DNA from: Prunus persica | Lineage: Eukaryota > Streptophyta > Magnoliopsida > Rosales > Rosaceae | Length of the DNA: 64,000 nt | Assembly (NCBI RefSeq): GCF_000346465.2 | Contig: NC_034012.1 | Location: forward strand, 6,696,353-6,760,352 | Direction of reading: 5' to 3' | Shown here: positions 49,291-60,596 of the stretch, in pieces | Layout: each line of letters starts with the position of its first letter | How positions within the stretch are numbered: the stretch's first letter is position 1 | Program-made: the position numbers and the translations under genes | Notes under the pieces: generated by a model | Database searches by the model: none | The model's input: only the letters and a program-made list of their open reading frames with translations | What the model was told of the DNA's origin: nothing

Positions 49291-52200
49291 TGGACTCGAA
49301 TTATTTTCTTATAAATTTGACCAGGGAGCTCTCTGTTGTGAATTTGTCACATTAAACACCCGCTGGTCATGTTCTTGGAGATCAATATTACAGAAGATCA
49401 CCACGAAACGCGACGGTGATCACAAAGAATGCAATCTGTTTGATTGTAATGACTTTGCTCATTGGAAGCTTGCTCTACTATATATCAGGGTAATTGCTGC
49501 ATGCATCCCAAATATATATGATGAGAACAAGTGTATCTCCTTTTTAAGTTTGCTTGCACAAAAATACATAGCATTTTCGCAACTTCGCAAGATATATGAT
49601 GGGAACGAAACCCAAGATACATTGGATTGATAGTCGAGGAGAAAAAAAAAATTTCATGATTGCCTCCTCTCCACTTACTAGTAAATCATGTCCTTTGCCA
49701 ATTTTGCGTGCGCACATAATTTGACTGCTTCTAGTTGAAGTTGCAACTTTGGAGTACAGCTCTTTGTTTGACATTCCGGATATGTTAAGCATATGACGTA
49801 TGATGTATGTATACTACTAGTGTATTGTAATGGAGTGGTTGATTGAAGTTGAGAGTAGAGTACGTTATTATATATGTTAAATTCCAGCACTTAAATACAA
49901 CCGAGTAATACTAGAGAGACTAACTCTTGAACGACAACTCATGTGTCAGTGTTTCATTTATTTTCATTATGGACGCACTTTATTTATTCATATAATAAAT
50001 AAGAAATTGTCACTTCAATTAGTATCCAAATATAAGAGAGTGAAATGATGAGTCCGTGTTCAAAAGTCAGAGAGTGAAGAGTGGAGGGTTTGATTTTGTG
50101 GTTTAATCGGGATGATACAAAACGCGTGATAAAGCATTATCTCCGTATATTTGCATTGCATGCATCTTTGATGATGAGCATGGAAATTGAATAAATGGAA
50201 GCCGATCAGAGCCAGAGGAGTGAATTAATGATTGTTGGAGGAAGCACCAAGCATTATGGAAATGATCGAGGGTTTAGTATTTTAGGGTTACACAAGATGC
50301 GAGGAGAATAGAAGCTCCCATACTCCATAGGATTCCATATTGTATTTATATTTTTGATGAATTTAATGCATGATATGAATGCTATGAAGTATTATTAGTA
50401 GCAACAGTGTTCGTAAAGCCAACGGCACCAGCTGTACATGTTGCTGCATGTAACCCAAACAATTATTTATTTATACATAATATTCATCTTTATTAAAAAA
50501 TAAATAATAAAAAACTAGTATTTCATTAGGGCATTTCTAATACACAAAATATTAGGCTCCTTACATTTAAAGAGTCGTTTCTCGTTACAAATAAATGACA
50601 GTCTAACATGTATGTATAAATTTTTCTTTTTCGTAATTTTAATGAATTATTTTTATATATATCGTGATTAATTTGTACGAAAGAATAACTCTTTATATGT
50701 AAGGAGTGAAACAATGTCATGTAAAGTGCCGAGCAATGCCCTTTGTAATATGATGATGGAAGAAAGATGAAGATGTTTGACCATAATTTTGGTGCGTGTT
50801 TGACCAGGAATATGTGTATAAGAATGATAAAAATATGTTATGCATAAGAAGATGAGATTGCGTGGGAATCCCTTTTGGTGTGGATTGAAACAAACAATCC
50901 GGGGTTTGCATTGGGATTAAATTAAGGTAATCGAGGCCTTGAATTGTGTAGTCCATGTTGGATCAGCACGTGTAAATGCCACGGACTTTCAGGATTCTGT
51001 CTTTTCTTCTCACCATCCACATTCCCTCCCTCCTCATCTATTTTTCTTTTATTTTCTTCTGGAACTTACCCTCTTCAGTTAACCCCACAAGGCCAGGACC
51101 CAGGCCATTGGGGAGCTTTTACAGTTTTTCCCATACTGATTGTATTATATTAATTCACTGTTTGAAATATAAAACGAGATCAAAAGTAATGTTAGAAAAG
51201 CCATCAACTCATAATTCAAGTTGTTAAGAATAATTATCTTTGAATTTGATATTTTGTGTCCGAATTTCCCCTCTTTTAGGTTCCCTCCCGACATTTCCCC
51301 AATATCAAAGCTTTGATAGAGGAAAAATGCTTCATTTCCATTAGTATTGGTTTGAAATTGAAAGAAAGAAGGGATGGCATACCCAATTCTAATTAGTGCT
51401 TCTTCCCAAAATAAGTCAAAACAAAACCAAATAAACCTTAATTAAGTTACCCATCTAACATATAATATTGTTATTATTGTCAACATCTCTTTATATCAAG
51501 CAGTATAAAGAAGTAGCAAATGGGAGCACATTTGGAGATGTGGTACCATTATCATGATCATGTCACAAGTGGACCACCAAAGATATGGCTAAGCCTTTGG
51601 CTTTGGTTGCAATCCATATATATATATATATAGAAAGAGAGATTTCATTAAAAGGTCCTTAAATAAGCTTATTTCAAGAATATTTTTGTAGGTCCCTCAC
51701 ACCGCATTATATATATATTCTGTGAATTTAGGTAGTTTTTATAGTTTCTTTTACCGATCAACATATACAAATGTAAATATTATTTTAAGGGTTTGCCTCA
51801 TGCCTAGGATCCGGATCATGATGCATGCATCAAAATTCTCGTTCATGGTCACCGATTGCAGCACAGCACCCCAATATTTACCCCAAAACAATGCCAATGG
51901 GGGTAAATAAGTAATTTAGCACCATATGAACAACTAAATTAGGTTAGGACCTCTCAAGTTTCTCACTTGCACTGAATTTGATGCAAATTTAGTCACTTGA
52001 TGAACGCAATTCAGGGCACTCACTCAGTCCATGATCATTGCATACACACCCCTTTTGAGTTTGACCGCAGCTTTAAACAAAATTTCTACCTTCAGTAAAT
52101 TAATTTAATCATGCAGCATGAAAAAAACAAGTACAGTGCAATCTAGCTATATTATATAATTTACATATTTTTTGCATGAACAATATTGGACCAGAAGAAG

Positions 52201-52679
52201 GCCCACAGGGCTTAAAAAGAGGCAGATATGAACCAGGTTTGGAATATAAAGGAATGAAAGAAATAATTCCCAAATTCCTCGTTGACTCTGACCAGCTACT
52301 GTGAGCATGCGCAATTGAAGACTGACAGATGAATTTGGATACAAAAAGACGAAAAACACAACAAAAAAAAAATTTTAAAAAGGGAAGAAAATGTTACTGT
52401 ATTAAAAATTAAATGGGAAATTTGACAGTTTTGCTGGATTTCTTCATCTTAATGAGGCGATATTAAGGATTAGGGTCTCCCATTCAACGGACAATTTACC
52501 GAAGCCCCTTCACATTATTCATACCCTTCCCATGAGAAAACAAGACACCGCCCCCCTTCATATGAATATATAATATATATTTCATGAATATTTACCGAAT
52601 TTATTAATTCATATATACATTATTTTCTACCTTCAATTTCTTTGTTTGCTATTTTTTTACTGATTGTTTCTTTATTTCT
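49291..52679. other. intergenic, no gene seen
   Basis: About 3.4 kb of AT-rich DNA between the methyltransferase and the NAC leader. TA tracts lie at 51617-51631 and 51709-51719. Near 51655 the word aaataagcttattt with ggtcc resembles the end of the MITE at 14249-14650, but no matching second end is seen. Short open frames show no motif. Confidence 0.45.
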
Positions 52680-52721
52680 GTGCCCATCTTCTACTGTCAG
52701 ACCTTAAGATTTAAACTCATC

Positions 52722-52760
<39 letters not shown>

Positions 52761-53625
52761 TCTTCTTCTTCTTCTTTATCTCTCTATCTCTCTTTAAACC
52801 TACGACATCGTGCCCTTGAAGCGACGGAACTATTAGTGCTTTCTCTCTCTCGGCTGTCTGCCTTCTTTCCTGTGAGGCCGGTTGTATTCTTTTCTTTGTC
52901 TCAGAGGGAAAGTGGAAGCTCTTTCTACCTACTGCAAAAAGGTCTACTGCTTTTTCTTTTTTTGTTCTTTATCATTCATGCGTATCTTGATTTGAACTTT
53001 ATATGTTATGTTTCTCTTCTTCTTCTTTCTTGTGTTCCCTTTTTTTATTCCTACTTACATTACTAGCTAATATTACGTTTTTGGAGTTCATCTCCAATTA
53101 TAAGCAAATATTACTGATAAAAAATGAATTTACTTGGAGTTCATCTCTTACATATAGTACACAGAGAGAGATGGTGTTTTGAGGTCCACCAAAGGCAACC
53201 TTTCTCCCTTTCACATAAACATGCACATACGATAACCGTACCCGGGATCGATCTTCTTTACCAAAAAGTTGGGATTTCTAGGTTACACCATGTTCCTGTG
53301 CTCACAACTTACTAGCAAACATCTCAAATTAGTATAAGGGTTTCCAGGGATCTTCCCAGTTTCTATAATCTGACAAGAAAAAACCAAAAAATGTTATTTC
53401 ATGGATGGTTTAGCTTGAACTTTGAAGATTAGCTAGTTTATTAGTTACTTCTGCATTCAACTTTTAACTCTGCCTTTACATGCCTGTTAAGGATATATAA
53501 CGAGTGCAATTAGCTCCTTTTGTATTTCATATATATCATACTTGTGTGCTAAAAATAAACTCTTGCCCTTCTTTTTCAGGTTATTGTAGTTTAAATCTGC
53601 AAATACATAAAGAAGGAGGAGGAGG
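52680..53625 (+). promoter_or_regulatory. NAC gene leader region with CT/CTT tracts
   Basis: CT repeat at 52722-52758 followed by CTT units. Such pyrimidine tracts are common in plant 5' leaders. A possible leader intron could end at the tttttcag acceptor at about 53579, but I cannot place its donor with confidence. Confidence 0.4.
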
Positions 53626-55038
53626 ATGATGGCTGCAGGAAATGGACAACTGACTGTCCCTCCAGGGTTCCGATTCCATCCTACGGATGAAGAGCTTCTC
53701 TACTATTACCTCAGGAAGAAGGTCTCTTATGAAGCCATCGACCTTGATGTTATTAGGGAGGTGGATCTCAACAAACTGGAGCCCTGGGACCTCAAAGGTG
53801 AGAATTTTCTTTTTTGGTTTCCATAATTATAATACATACACACAACACGCGTGCGCACGCGCACACATATAATCTTAAAATGATAATAACTGTGAATGTT
53901 GTGCATGCAGAGAAATGCAGAATAGGATCAGGGCCTCAGAATGAGTGGTACTTCTTCAGCCACAAGGATAAGAAATACCCAACAGGAACTCGAACGAACC
54001 GGGCAACCACAGCTGGGTTTTGGAAGGCAACTGGGAGAGACAAAGCCATCCATCTCGCCAATTCCAAGAGGATTGGCATGAGGAAAACCTTAGTCTTTTA
54101 CACTGGCCGCGCACCTCATGGCCAAAAGACCGACTGGATCATGCATGAGTATCGCCTCGAAGATGACAACATTAGTGCTGATCAAGTTCAGGTAAAATTA
54201 AGTATAATCGATGTTAAAAACCCACATTTTTAATTAGTGAACCACAAATATATGTATGTCAATTACCAACCCGTCAAAATAATTGATGTAACAAGGGAAT
54301 CTTACTAGTCATGTGTCACATGGGAGTTGTTATGTAAGTGGTCGAAATATGTGGTCATATAATATTTGAAATAACTAATAGGTTGATGGTCTTTTGGTTC
54401 AGCAGGAAGATGGATGGGTGGTTTGTAGGGTTTTCAAAAAGAAGAATCACAACAGAGGCTATCAACCAGAATTTGCTCATCATCAAGATCAAGAACACGA
54501 TCACTTCCCAAACATGAAGGCAAGTGGTTCTCATGCTCCAGTACTACTAGATCACCATGAGCCAAAACAAAATCATCATCATCTGGAAGCACTGTATGAT
54601 TACACTAGTAGTTTTGATCATGCTGGGTCCATGCACCTCCCGCAGTTGTTCAGTCCAGAGTCAGCTGTTGCTTCATCCTTCGTGTCACCTAATACTATCA
54701 ATTTGAACACCATGGACATTGAGTGTTCTCAAAACCTTTTGCGGCTAACATCTACTGCAGCAGCAGCAGCAGCAGCTGGTTGTGGCCAACTCATGCAACA
54801 GCAGGAGAGATCCTTGATCAACGGTGGTGATTGGTCATTCTTGGACAAGCTCCTTACATCTCACCAGAGCCTCGATCATCACCACTCATCACATACCAAA
54901 TGCAACAACCCTTCTTCATCAGCTCAGCAGCAGCTTAATAATTCTCATGAACATGTCGGTACTTCATCAACAACACAGCAGAGATTCCCATTTCAATACC
55001 TTGGCTGTGGAACTGACCTTTTAAAGTTTTCCAAGTAG
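53626..55038 (+). CDS. NAC transcription factor, SOMBRERO/BEARSKIN type
   Basis: Three exons: 53626-53797, 53911-54191 and 54403 or 54406 to 55038, giving about 361-362 residues. The NAC domain occupies residues 11-164, with its five subdomains readable: [78 protein letters not shown] and [20 protein letters not shown], then [12 protein letters not shown]. This sequence best fits the SMB/BRN1/BRN2 clade, which in Arabidopsis controls root cap maturation and cell-wall remodelling; the NST/VND wall regulators are close relatives, so the exact subgroup is inferred. The C-terminal half is His- and Gln-rich and carries an eight-residue alanine run from a GCA repeat (about 54756-54777). The third exon has a tandem acceptor (cagcag), allowing one extra Gln. 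Two ATG codons stand in tandem at the start. Confidence 0.92.
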
Positions 55039-55799
55039 CTAGCTCTAGGGTTCTGCAAGCCTGCAAAGTCTCTTTGGTGGATCGATATTCACTTCATCGA
55101 TCCATCCTAATTAAGCTGTGCACGCTCCTCCACTCTTAATTTATTTGGGTAGTTTTTCTTAGATATATATTTGGTTCAAATTCTAGCCTTTTCTATGTAA
55201 TTTATAAGTTTTATTTCTTTTGAGTATCAAAATGTATATATAAATAAGTTTTATTTCTTTTGGTGTTTTGCTTAGATATTTGATGTATTCTCACACTATA
55301 GCTTAAATTATTTTCCATTTGATAAAGTTATAAATTATTGGTTCCATTTCTTGTGAGTTTCGGCCATAGGTTGCAGGTTAAAGGTAGAACCATGTAAGTA
55401 TTTTGCGAGTGTGTGCATGCACTAAATTATATTTACGTACTGAGAGAAGGCTTCTTTGGTTTGCCAAGTAGTGCGCTCAATCCTCAATGTGTGGTGGCCT
55501 GGAACCCTCCCGACAAAATAAAGCTAGTTTCAAACATCTCTATATATATGGGGAAATATGGATTAATTGACAGACACCAACCTCGCTTTGCTTTGCCCTT
55601 TATGTGTCAAAACTTTCCCAGAGACAAATTGAGCACGGCCTTCTATATGTTTTGCCCTTGGAGGAATGAAGTGTCTGGTCATGATCATACGGATCAAGTT
55701 GCCTAACAGCTTGTAGAGCTAACCATAAGGTAGTACATTTAACAAAAATGGGGAAAAAAATAAAAAATAATAAAAAATTCAGAGTGTCTTAGATAAAGA
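55039..55799. other. NAC 3' flank, no further gene
   Basis: AT-rich. A 97-codon open frame at 55413-55706 has no recognisable motif. The region ends at the palindrome array. Confidence 0.45.
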
Positions 55800-56495
55800 G
55801 TATAACCGTTCTGCTATACCATTTATTATAAATAAATAAATAAATAAAAGACCCCTGTAAAGCCGTGGGCTACTCTTTTTTAAAAAAAAAATCCCGCATA
55901 TAGCCGCGCGGCCACACTATTTTTATAATTAAAAAAAGTAGTATAGCCGGTCGGCTATACTATTTTTAAATAAAAACAAGTGATATAGCCGCTCGGCTAT
56001 ACTAATTTTATAAAAATAACCCCGAGTTTAGCCGACCGGCTATACTATTTATATTTTATAAAAAGAGGCCCCGCCCGCGCCCGCTTTGCCACGTCTCAAA
56101 ACAGTATAGGCTATACTATTTTTATTATTAAAAAATCGGCGTACAGCCGCCCGGCTATACTATTTTTATTATTAAAAAAAGAGTGTATAGCCGCGCGGCT
56201 ATACTAATAAAAAGTACCGGCCTGCGCCTCCCGCCATTTCGCCACGTGTCAAAATGGTATAGCCATACGGCTATACGATTTTAATTATATAACAAATCCG
56301 AGTATAGCCTGCCGGCTATACCATTTTTAAACAAAATTAGGACCCGCCTGGCGCTAGTGCCCATTTCTCCACGTGTCAAAAATAGTATAGCCGCTCGGCT
56401 ATACGATTTTTTAAATAATAAAACCATAGGATAGCCGCGCGGCTATACGATTTTATTTATAAACATAAACCGACTATAGCCGTCCGGCTATATTA
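55800..56495. repeat. array of ~14 GTATAGCCG-NN-CGGCTATAC palindromes
   Basis: A 20-bp dyad recurs with two 9-bp arms and a variable two-base centre. Clear copies start at 55941, 55983, 56026, 56141, 56185, 56257, 56302, 56385 and 56429. Degenerate copies start at about 55800, 55857, 55898, 56104 (collapsed to 13 bases) and 56474. The copy at 56185 is a perfect 20-base palindrome, GTATAGCCGCGCGGCTATAC. Centres differ (GT, CT, AC, CC, GC, TA, GC, CT, GC, TC) while the right arm CGGCTATAC is nearly invariant. Spacers are AT-rich (Tattttta, Taaaaa). A second motif with the word ccacgtgtcaaaa (G-box core CACGTG) precedes copies 7, 10 and 12, giving a loose higher-order unit of about 140-150 bp. 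No protein is encoded. Confidence 0.9.
56060..56385. repeat. higher-order unit with GC-rich block and G-box
   Basis: Three blocks of the form (g/c)gcc-rich, then gccacgt(c/g)tcaaaa, occur at about 56067-56103, 56216-56256 and 56339-56384; a truncated fourth begins at about 56515 (ggacccgcatggctcc). They interleave with the palindromes and suggest local amplification of a compound unit. Confidence 0.75.
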
Positions 56496-59411
56496 TTTAT
56501 TAAAGAAAAAAAAAAGGACCCGCATGGCTCCTAACTTTTCTTCTTGTTACTTTGTTAATTGTTTTGGTTCTACAATGTTTCGTATATCAACAACAGCCAC
56601 TTCATGAACTAAATCAAAAGGCTGGAACTCATTAACAATTTAAATTTAGAAAGAAAAATGGTATTGAAGCTTTTAAAATTAATTTCGTGGTTTATGATCA
56701 GTTTGAGTTGTATGATAAACCCAAATCAATGAGAAGCTTCTCTAACCCTAATTGAGAAGAATGAAATTAACAAGAAAAATTAACCTAATATGTCTCTTAC
56801 CTGTTCTTGTGGCTTCAAGAGAGTGCTTTAACAATCCCACAAGAAAAATTGAAGGAAAAGAATGAGAAGGGTAGCTCTGGCCTGAGGAACATGGAAGAGA
56901 AGGCGTGAAGATGAACGATGGGAAATAGAAGAACTAGGAGAAAGAGACGCGAGCGTGAAAACATATGGGATTATTTTTGGAATTCTGAAATTTTCATTAA
57001 ACTCTAATGCCTCTCCAAACTGATTGCCGCATAATCAGAAAATGAAAGCAGCTCTATACCAACTTCCTTTATAGCTTTCTCTCGAAGCAATTTTTAACAA
57101 TAAGTGATTTCCTCATAGTTTACCAAAGACTTCCCAAATTTTTAAAAAAAATCACTTATCACCCTGAATAAGCAATGCCAAAAGGACACTTAGACTACTC
57201 AAGTGTGGTCTCATGATTATAGTAGAGCTCTAGGACTCGATAAGGAGTTCTAATACAACTATACCTGCAGCTAATATAAAGTCTGTGTTTTAAAGATAAT
57301 TATTGAGCTAAGAGAAGGATTCCTAATTAGATTGTGGAATAGGAGGTTAAAACCTATTACATTTCGGAAGTTGAAGCACTCAAAACCCCATCTAGAGCCA
57401 AGTGAGATAAAGAGATCGAGTAGAGGAGGGAAGAGCCTTTGTTCTTGTTCACGGTTCCTTGCAGCACAAGTCGCAGTAGCAGTTCAGGAGATTCAAAGGT
57501 ATGGATATGTTGTAGTGTTCTTTTGTGTGTAGCCTTAAGGTTTACACAAACAAAGTAGCAATTTGGTATTAGCTGGGCCTTGCAAATGGGTAGGACATAA
57601 TAATGAATATGCAAATTAGTACTACTAATGAAGCCTTTTAATTAGCTATCATGGATTTAGTTTAATTTGTGTTGTTGACTAATTGAATCTTGTATATGGG
57701 TCAAGAATCATATTACATATCCATCTTTGCGTTGCTGTGGGCATGTTGTGAGTGTGTACCATTTGGCCATGATAGAAAATCTTTTTCCTTCCTATGATGA
57801 GTTGCAATCAAACAACTTTTGCTTAAATAATTAAGCTATATATATGTTCTTGCTTTATATCTTCCTGGTCTTCTCTTCTCTTGCTTTATCCCATTGACAT
57901 AAGCAGAAAAGTTTAAATTAACTTTCTTAACCTTGTTCAAGTTAAAAAATATATCATTGATTACGTCTCTCTCTCCCGATGATTAGTGACCGAAAATTGA
58001 GTATGTTTTTTTTTTGTTTATATGGATTGAGTGTGTTGATGCTCCACACGTCATATATACGAATGAATAGTTGATTAAGCCTCTGGTTATAATTATCTAA
58101 TTGACTCTTGGACATGGCATGGGATTAAAGACTATATGAAAATTTTAAGATTATATTATCCCATACACATGCATGGAAAATATCTCTCAATCTATAGAAA
58201 GTCTTGGGTTTAATATTCAAGCTAAGGGCTAAAAGTCCAAACTCTGATCCTACTAAATTTCAACTTTGAGTTGGATAAGAGTGAAGAATCTGATATATTT
58301 ATTCAAAGACATAGACAAAAGGGCTCTCAAAACTCAGGTAAGAGATCATTTTCAAAGCATGTGATCTTTTTTTCTTTTATTTTCTGGTTTTTCTTCATCT
58401 CTTTTGAATCTTATCATCTCCTTTGGTTGTTATCTTTCCATTTCTAAAATGGTTTGATTATCATTGAAAATTTCATTTTCTTGATATACATATGAAAAAT
58501 GAATCCCTCAGGTTACCTAGTTTCTTCACAAATATCAGAAAAGAAAACAAACCCATGAACACAAATCAGTGAATATATACTTAAGTACGCAAATATTGGT
58601 TGCAAAATTTCTTTCAAAAGCAAACCTTTCCATTAAAAACAATGCAAGAAAGAAGTTTCTCCAGCCTGCTACTTGGTATAAGCTTTGCCTTTCTTGACAG
58701 CTACAGAAACCTTAAATACAACTCGGTATGGGCCTTCCCATGCCCCCACATACAACTCATATCAATGTCACATTTCATATGTATATATATATATATATAT
58801 AAACAAAGCCTACAAGGCCCATTTTACGTCACAACGAATAGTATTAAAAGTATTCGACAAAATACCTCAAAGATGGATAGAATTTGACCGGATAACATTG
58901 GATGGATGAGGAGCATCATTTCGTCCTAACCTCCAACCTAACATAACTACCAAGGGCCTAAATTTTTCTAACGAGAAAGTTAAAAATCAGGGACAGTCTG
59001 AAAGCATGCTTTGGCTTAATGGTAAAAGCCAAAAGCTCAAGAAGCAATATTTTAAAAGTGATTAGGAGCAATTAACATTAAAGTCCTAAGATGTAACCTA
59101 AGTAAGGGATAATGTAGATTAATAGGGAAGATTAGCATATTCAATTAACAAAGGGAGAGAAAGTAGGGCCTTGTTTTGAACACGGGCCGGGATGCCCTTT
59201 TCATATCAAAATGCTCTGCTTTGCTCTGCTCTGCTCTGCTCTGCTGCTATTGGTTTTGTTTTTTTGGGGCATATTGCAGCCACAAGGGGCCATAGGGGCA
59301 TATCAGCATATGCAAGTGTCAGTGACTCAGTGACCCAAGATACATGGTCAGAGCCACGTGTCTGGTGTTGTATCAATTATTATTAAAATCCCAAGTTTGT
59401 CTTGGTGCGAA
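56496..59411. other. intergenic, no gene seen
   Basis: About 2.9 kb with no supported gene. A TA microsatellite is at 58781-58801 and a GCTCT pentamer repeat at 59215-59250. The part just right of the palindrome array (56570-57000) is purine-rich and could belong to the same unidentified element, but I find no terminus. Confidence 0.45.
59215..59250. repeat. (GCTCT)n pentanucleotide repeat
   Basis: tgctctgctctgctctgctc type run of about seven units, one with a substitution. Confidence 0.9.
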
Positions 59412-59783
59412 TGAATGGCTAGTATGGTAAAAAACAAGAAAATAAAATATGTGATACCCTTTCTTTTGGGGCTTTTTATTTTTATTTTTATATTTTTATA
59501 TTTTGATTTTATTCCCAAAGCTGAAAATCTTTATAGTAAACACCAATTAAAGGGTCCTGTTGGAAAACCCTAACAAGTTTTAACTGCTAGATATTTTTCT
59601 TTTATAAATGGCTAAAATGGTATAAAAAACAAGAATGGAATATGTGATATCTTTCTTTTGGCATTTTTATTATTATTTTAATATCTTAAATATCTTGATT
59701 TGATTCTCAAAGCTCAAAATCTTTATGGTAATCACCAATTAAAGGGGGGTCCTCTTGGAAAACCCTAAAAAGTTTTTACTGCT
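59412..59783. repeat. ~190-bp tandem duplication upstream of second CTPS
   Basis: Unit 1 (about 59412-59597) and unit 2 (about 59603-59783) share atggcta, aaaaaacaagaa, atatgtgata, ctttcttttgg, caaagct(g/c)aaaatctttat, caccaattaaagg and ttggaaaaccctaa. The duplication lies about 0.8-1.2 kb upstream of the CTPS2 start codon. Confidence 0.85.
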
Positions 59784-60596
59784 TTTTCCAACCCAAAAAA
59801 AAAAAAGAAAAAGAAAAAAGAAAAAAGAAAAAGAAAAATCTTAGTAAGGGTGTGAGTGAGTTGAGTTTTTTCCAAGTTAAAAAGCCAAGGTCTTTCTTTT
59901 ATTTGCTTCTTAGAAGCGCTTGGGTTCCGCCACCCGCCGCCTGGTTGAAACAAGAACAAAGGAGAGGCTTTTGGGTCTATCTTGTATTCCGAAGTCCTCC
60001 TTTTTTGCGTTTATATTAACGATAACGATACCAATCTCTCGTTTGTTTCCATTATTTCCAAAGGAAAAAGAGAAAAAGAAGAAAAAAAAAGGGAAAAAGT
60101 TGCATTGCTTTTGCAGTTTGGCCTTTGCTTTGCTTTCATATTCTGTGTAGCCTTTTGACGATACCCAGTTAAGTATTTATGTGATGTTTGTGAACCCACA
60201 TCAAATCCCAGAGAGCAAAGCATAGCGGGAGACAGAAACCTTTGTAAACACCGCCATTGTTAACAAGGTTTGATTTTTCTCTTATCTTCATCCCTCTTTA
60301 TCTATCCAGTATGTACCCATAATATCTATGCAGATTAGCTAGTAGTATTGATGCTTTGTTGCATTTTTATTTTTATTATCTTTGGTTTTATCAGACCAAA
60401 AGACCAACTGGGTCTTACTAGCTGTAAGCCTATAATTAGTGCTAGGCGCTACTTCTTCCTGCTATCACATTTATTCTGCTTTGGTTTGTCTCAGTCTTAG
60501 CGATGTTGGGTTTTCTCAGATTTTGATAGCAGCAGTCAGCAGAGGACGGTTCTTTTTTGTGGAAAACATAACCTTTTTATAACGAAAGTAGACAAA
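59784..60596 (+). promoter_or_regulatory. promoter and leader of second CTPS gene
   Basis: Contains A/G tracts (59795-59836, 60063-60097) and a short GC-rich patch (59928-59942, ccgccacccgccgcc). Probably promoter plus leader by position; no firm TATA box. A leader intron is possible but I cannot fix its ends. Confidence 0.35.

Noticed and set aside
51650..51700. second copy of the 14249-14650 MITE
   Set aside because: Only a short palindromic word and ggtcc are shared; the second terminus and the rest are missing.
55800..56495. CRISPR array
   Set aside because: The regular palindromes with short spacers recall one, but spacers are AT-rich and similar to each other, spacing is irregular, there are no cas genes, and the DNA is plant nuclear.
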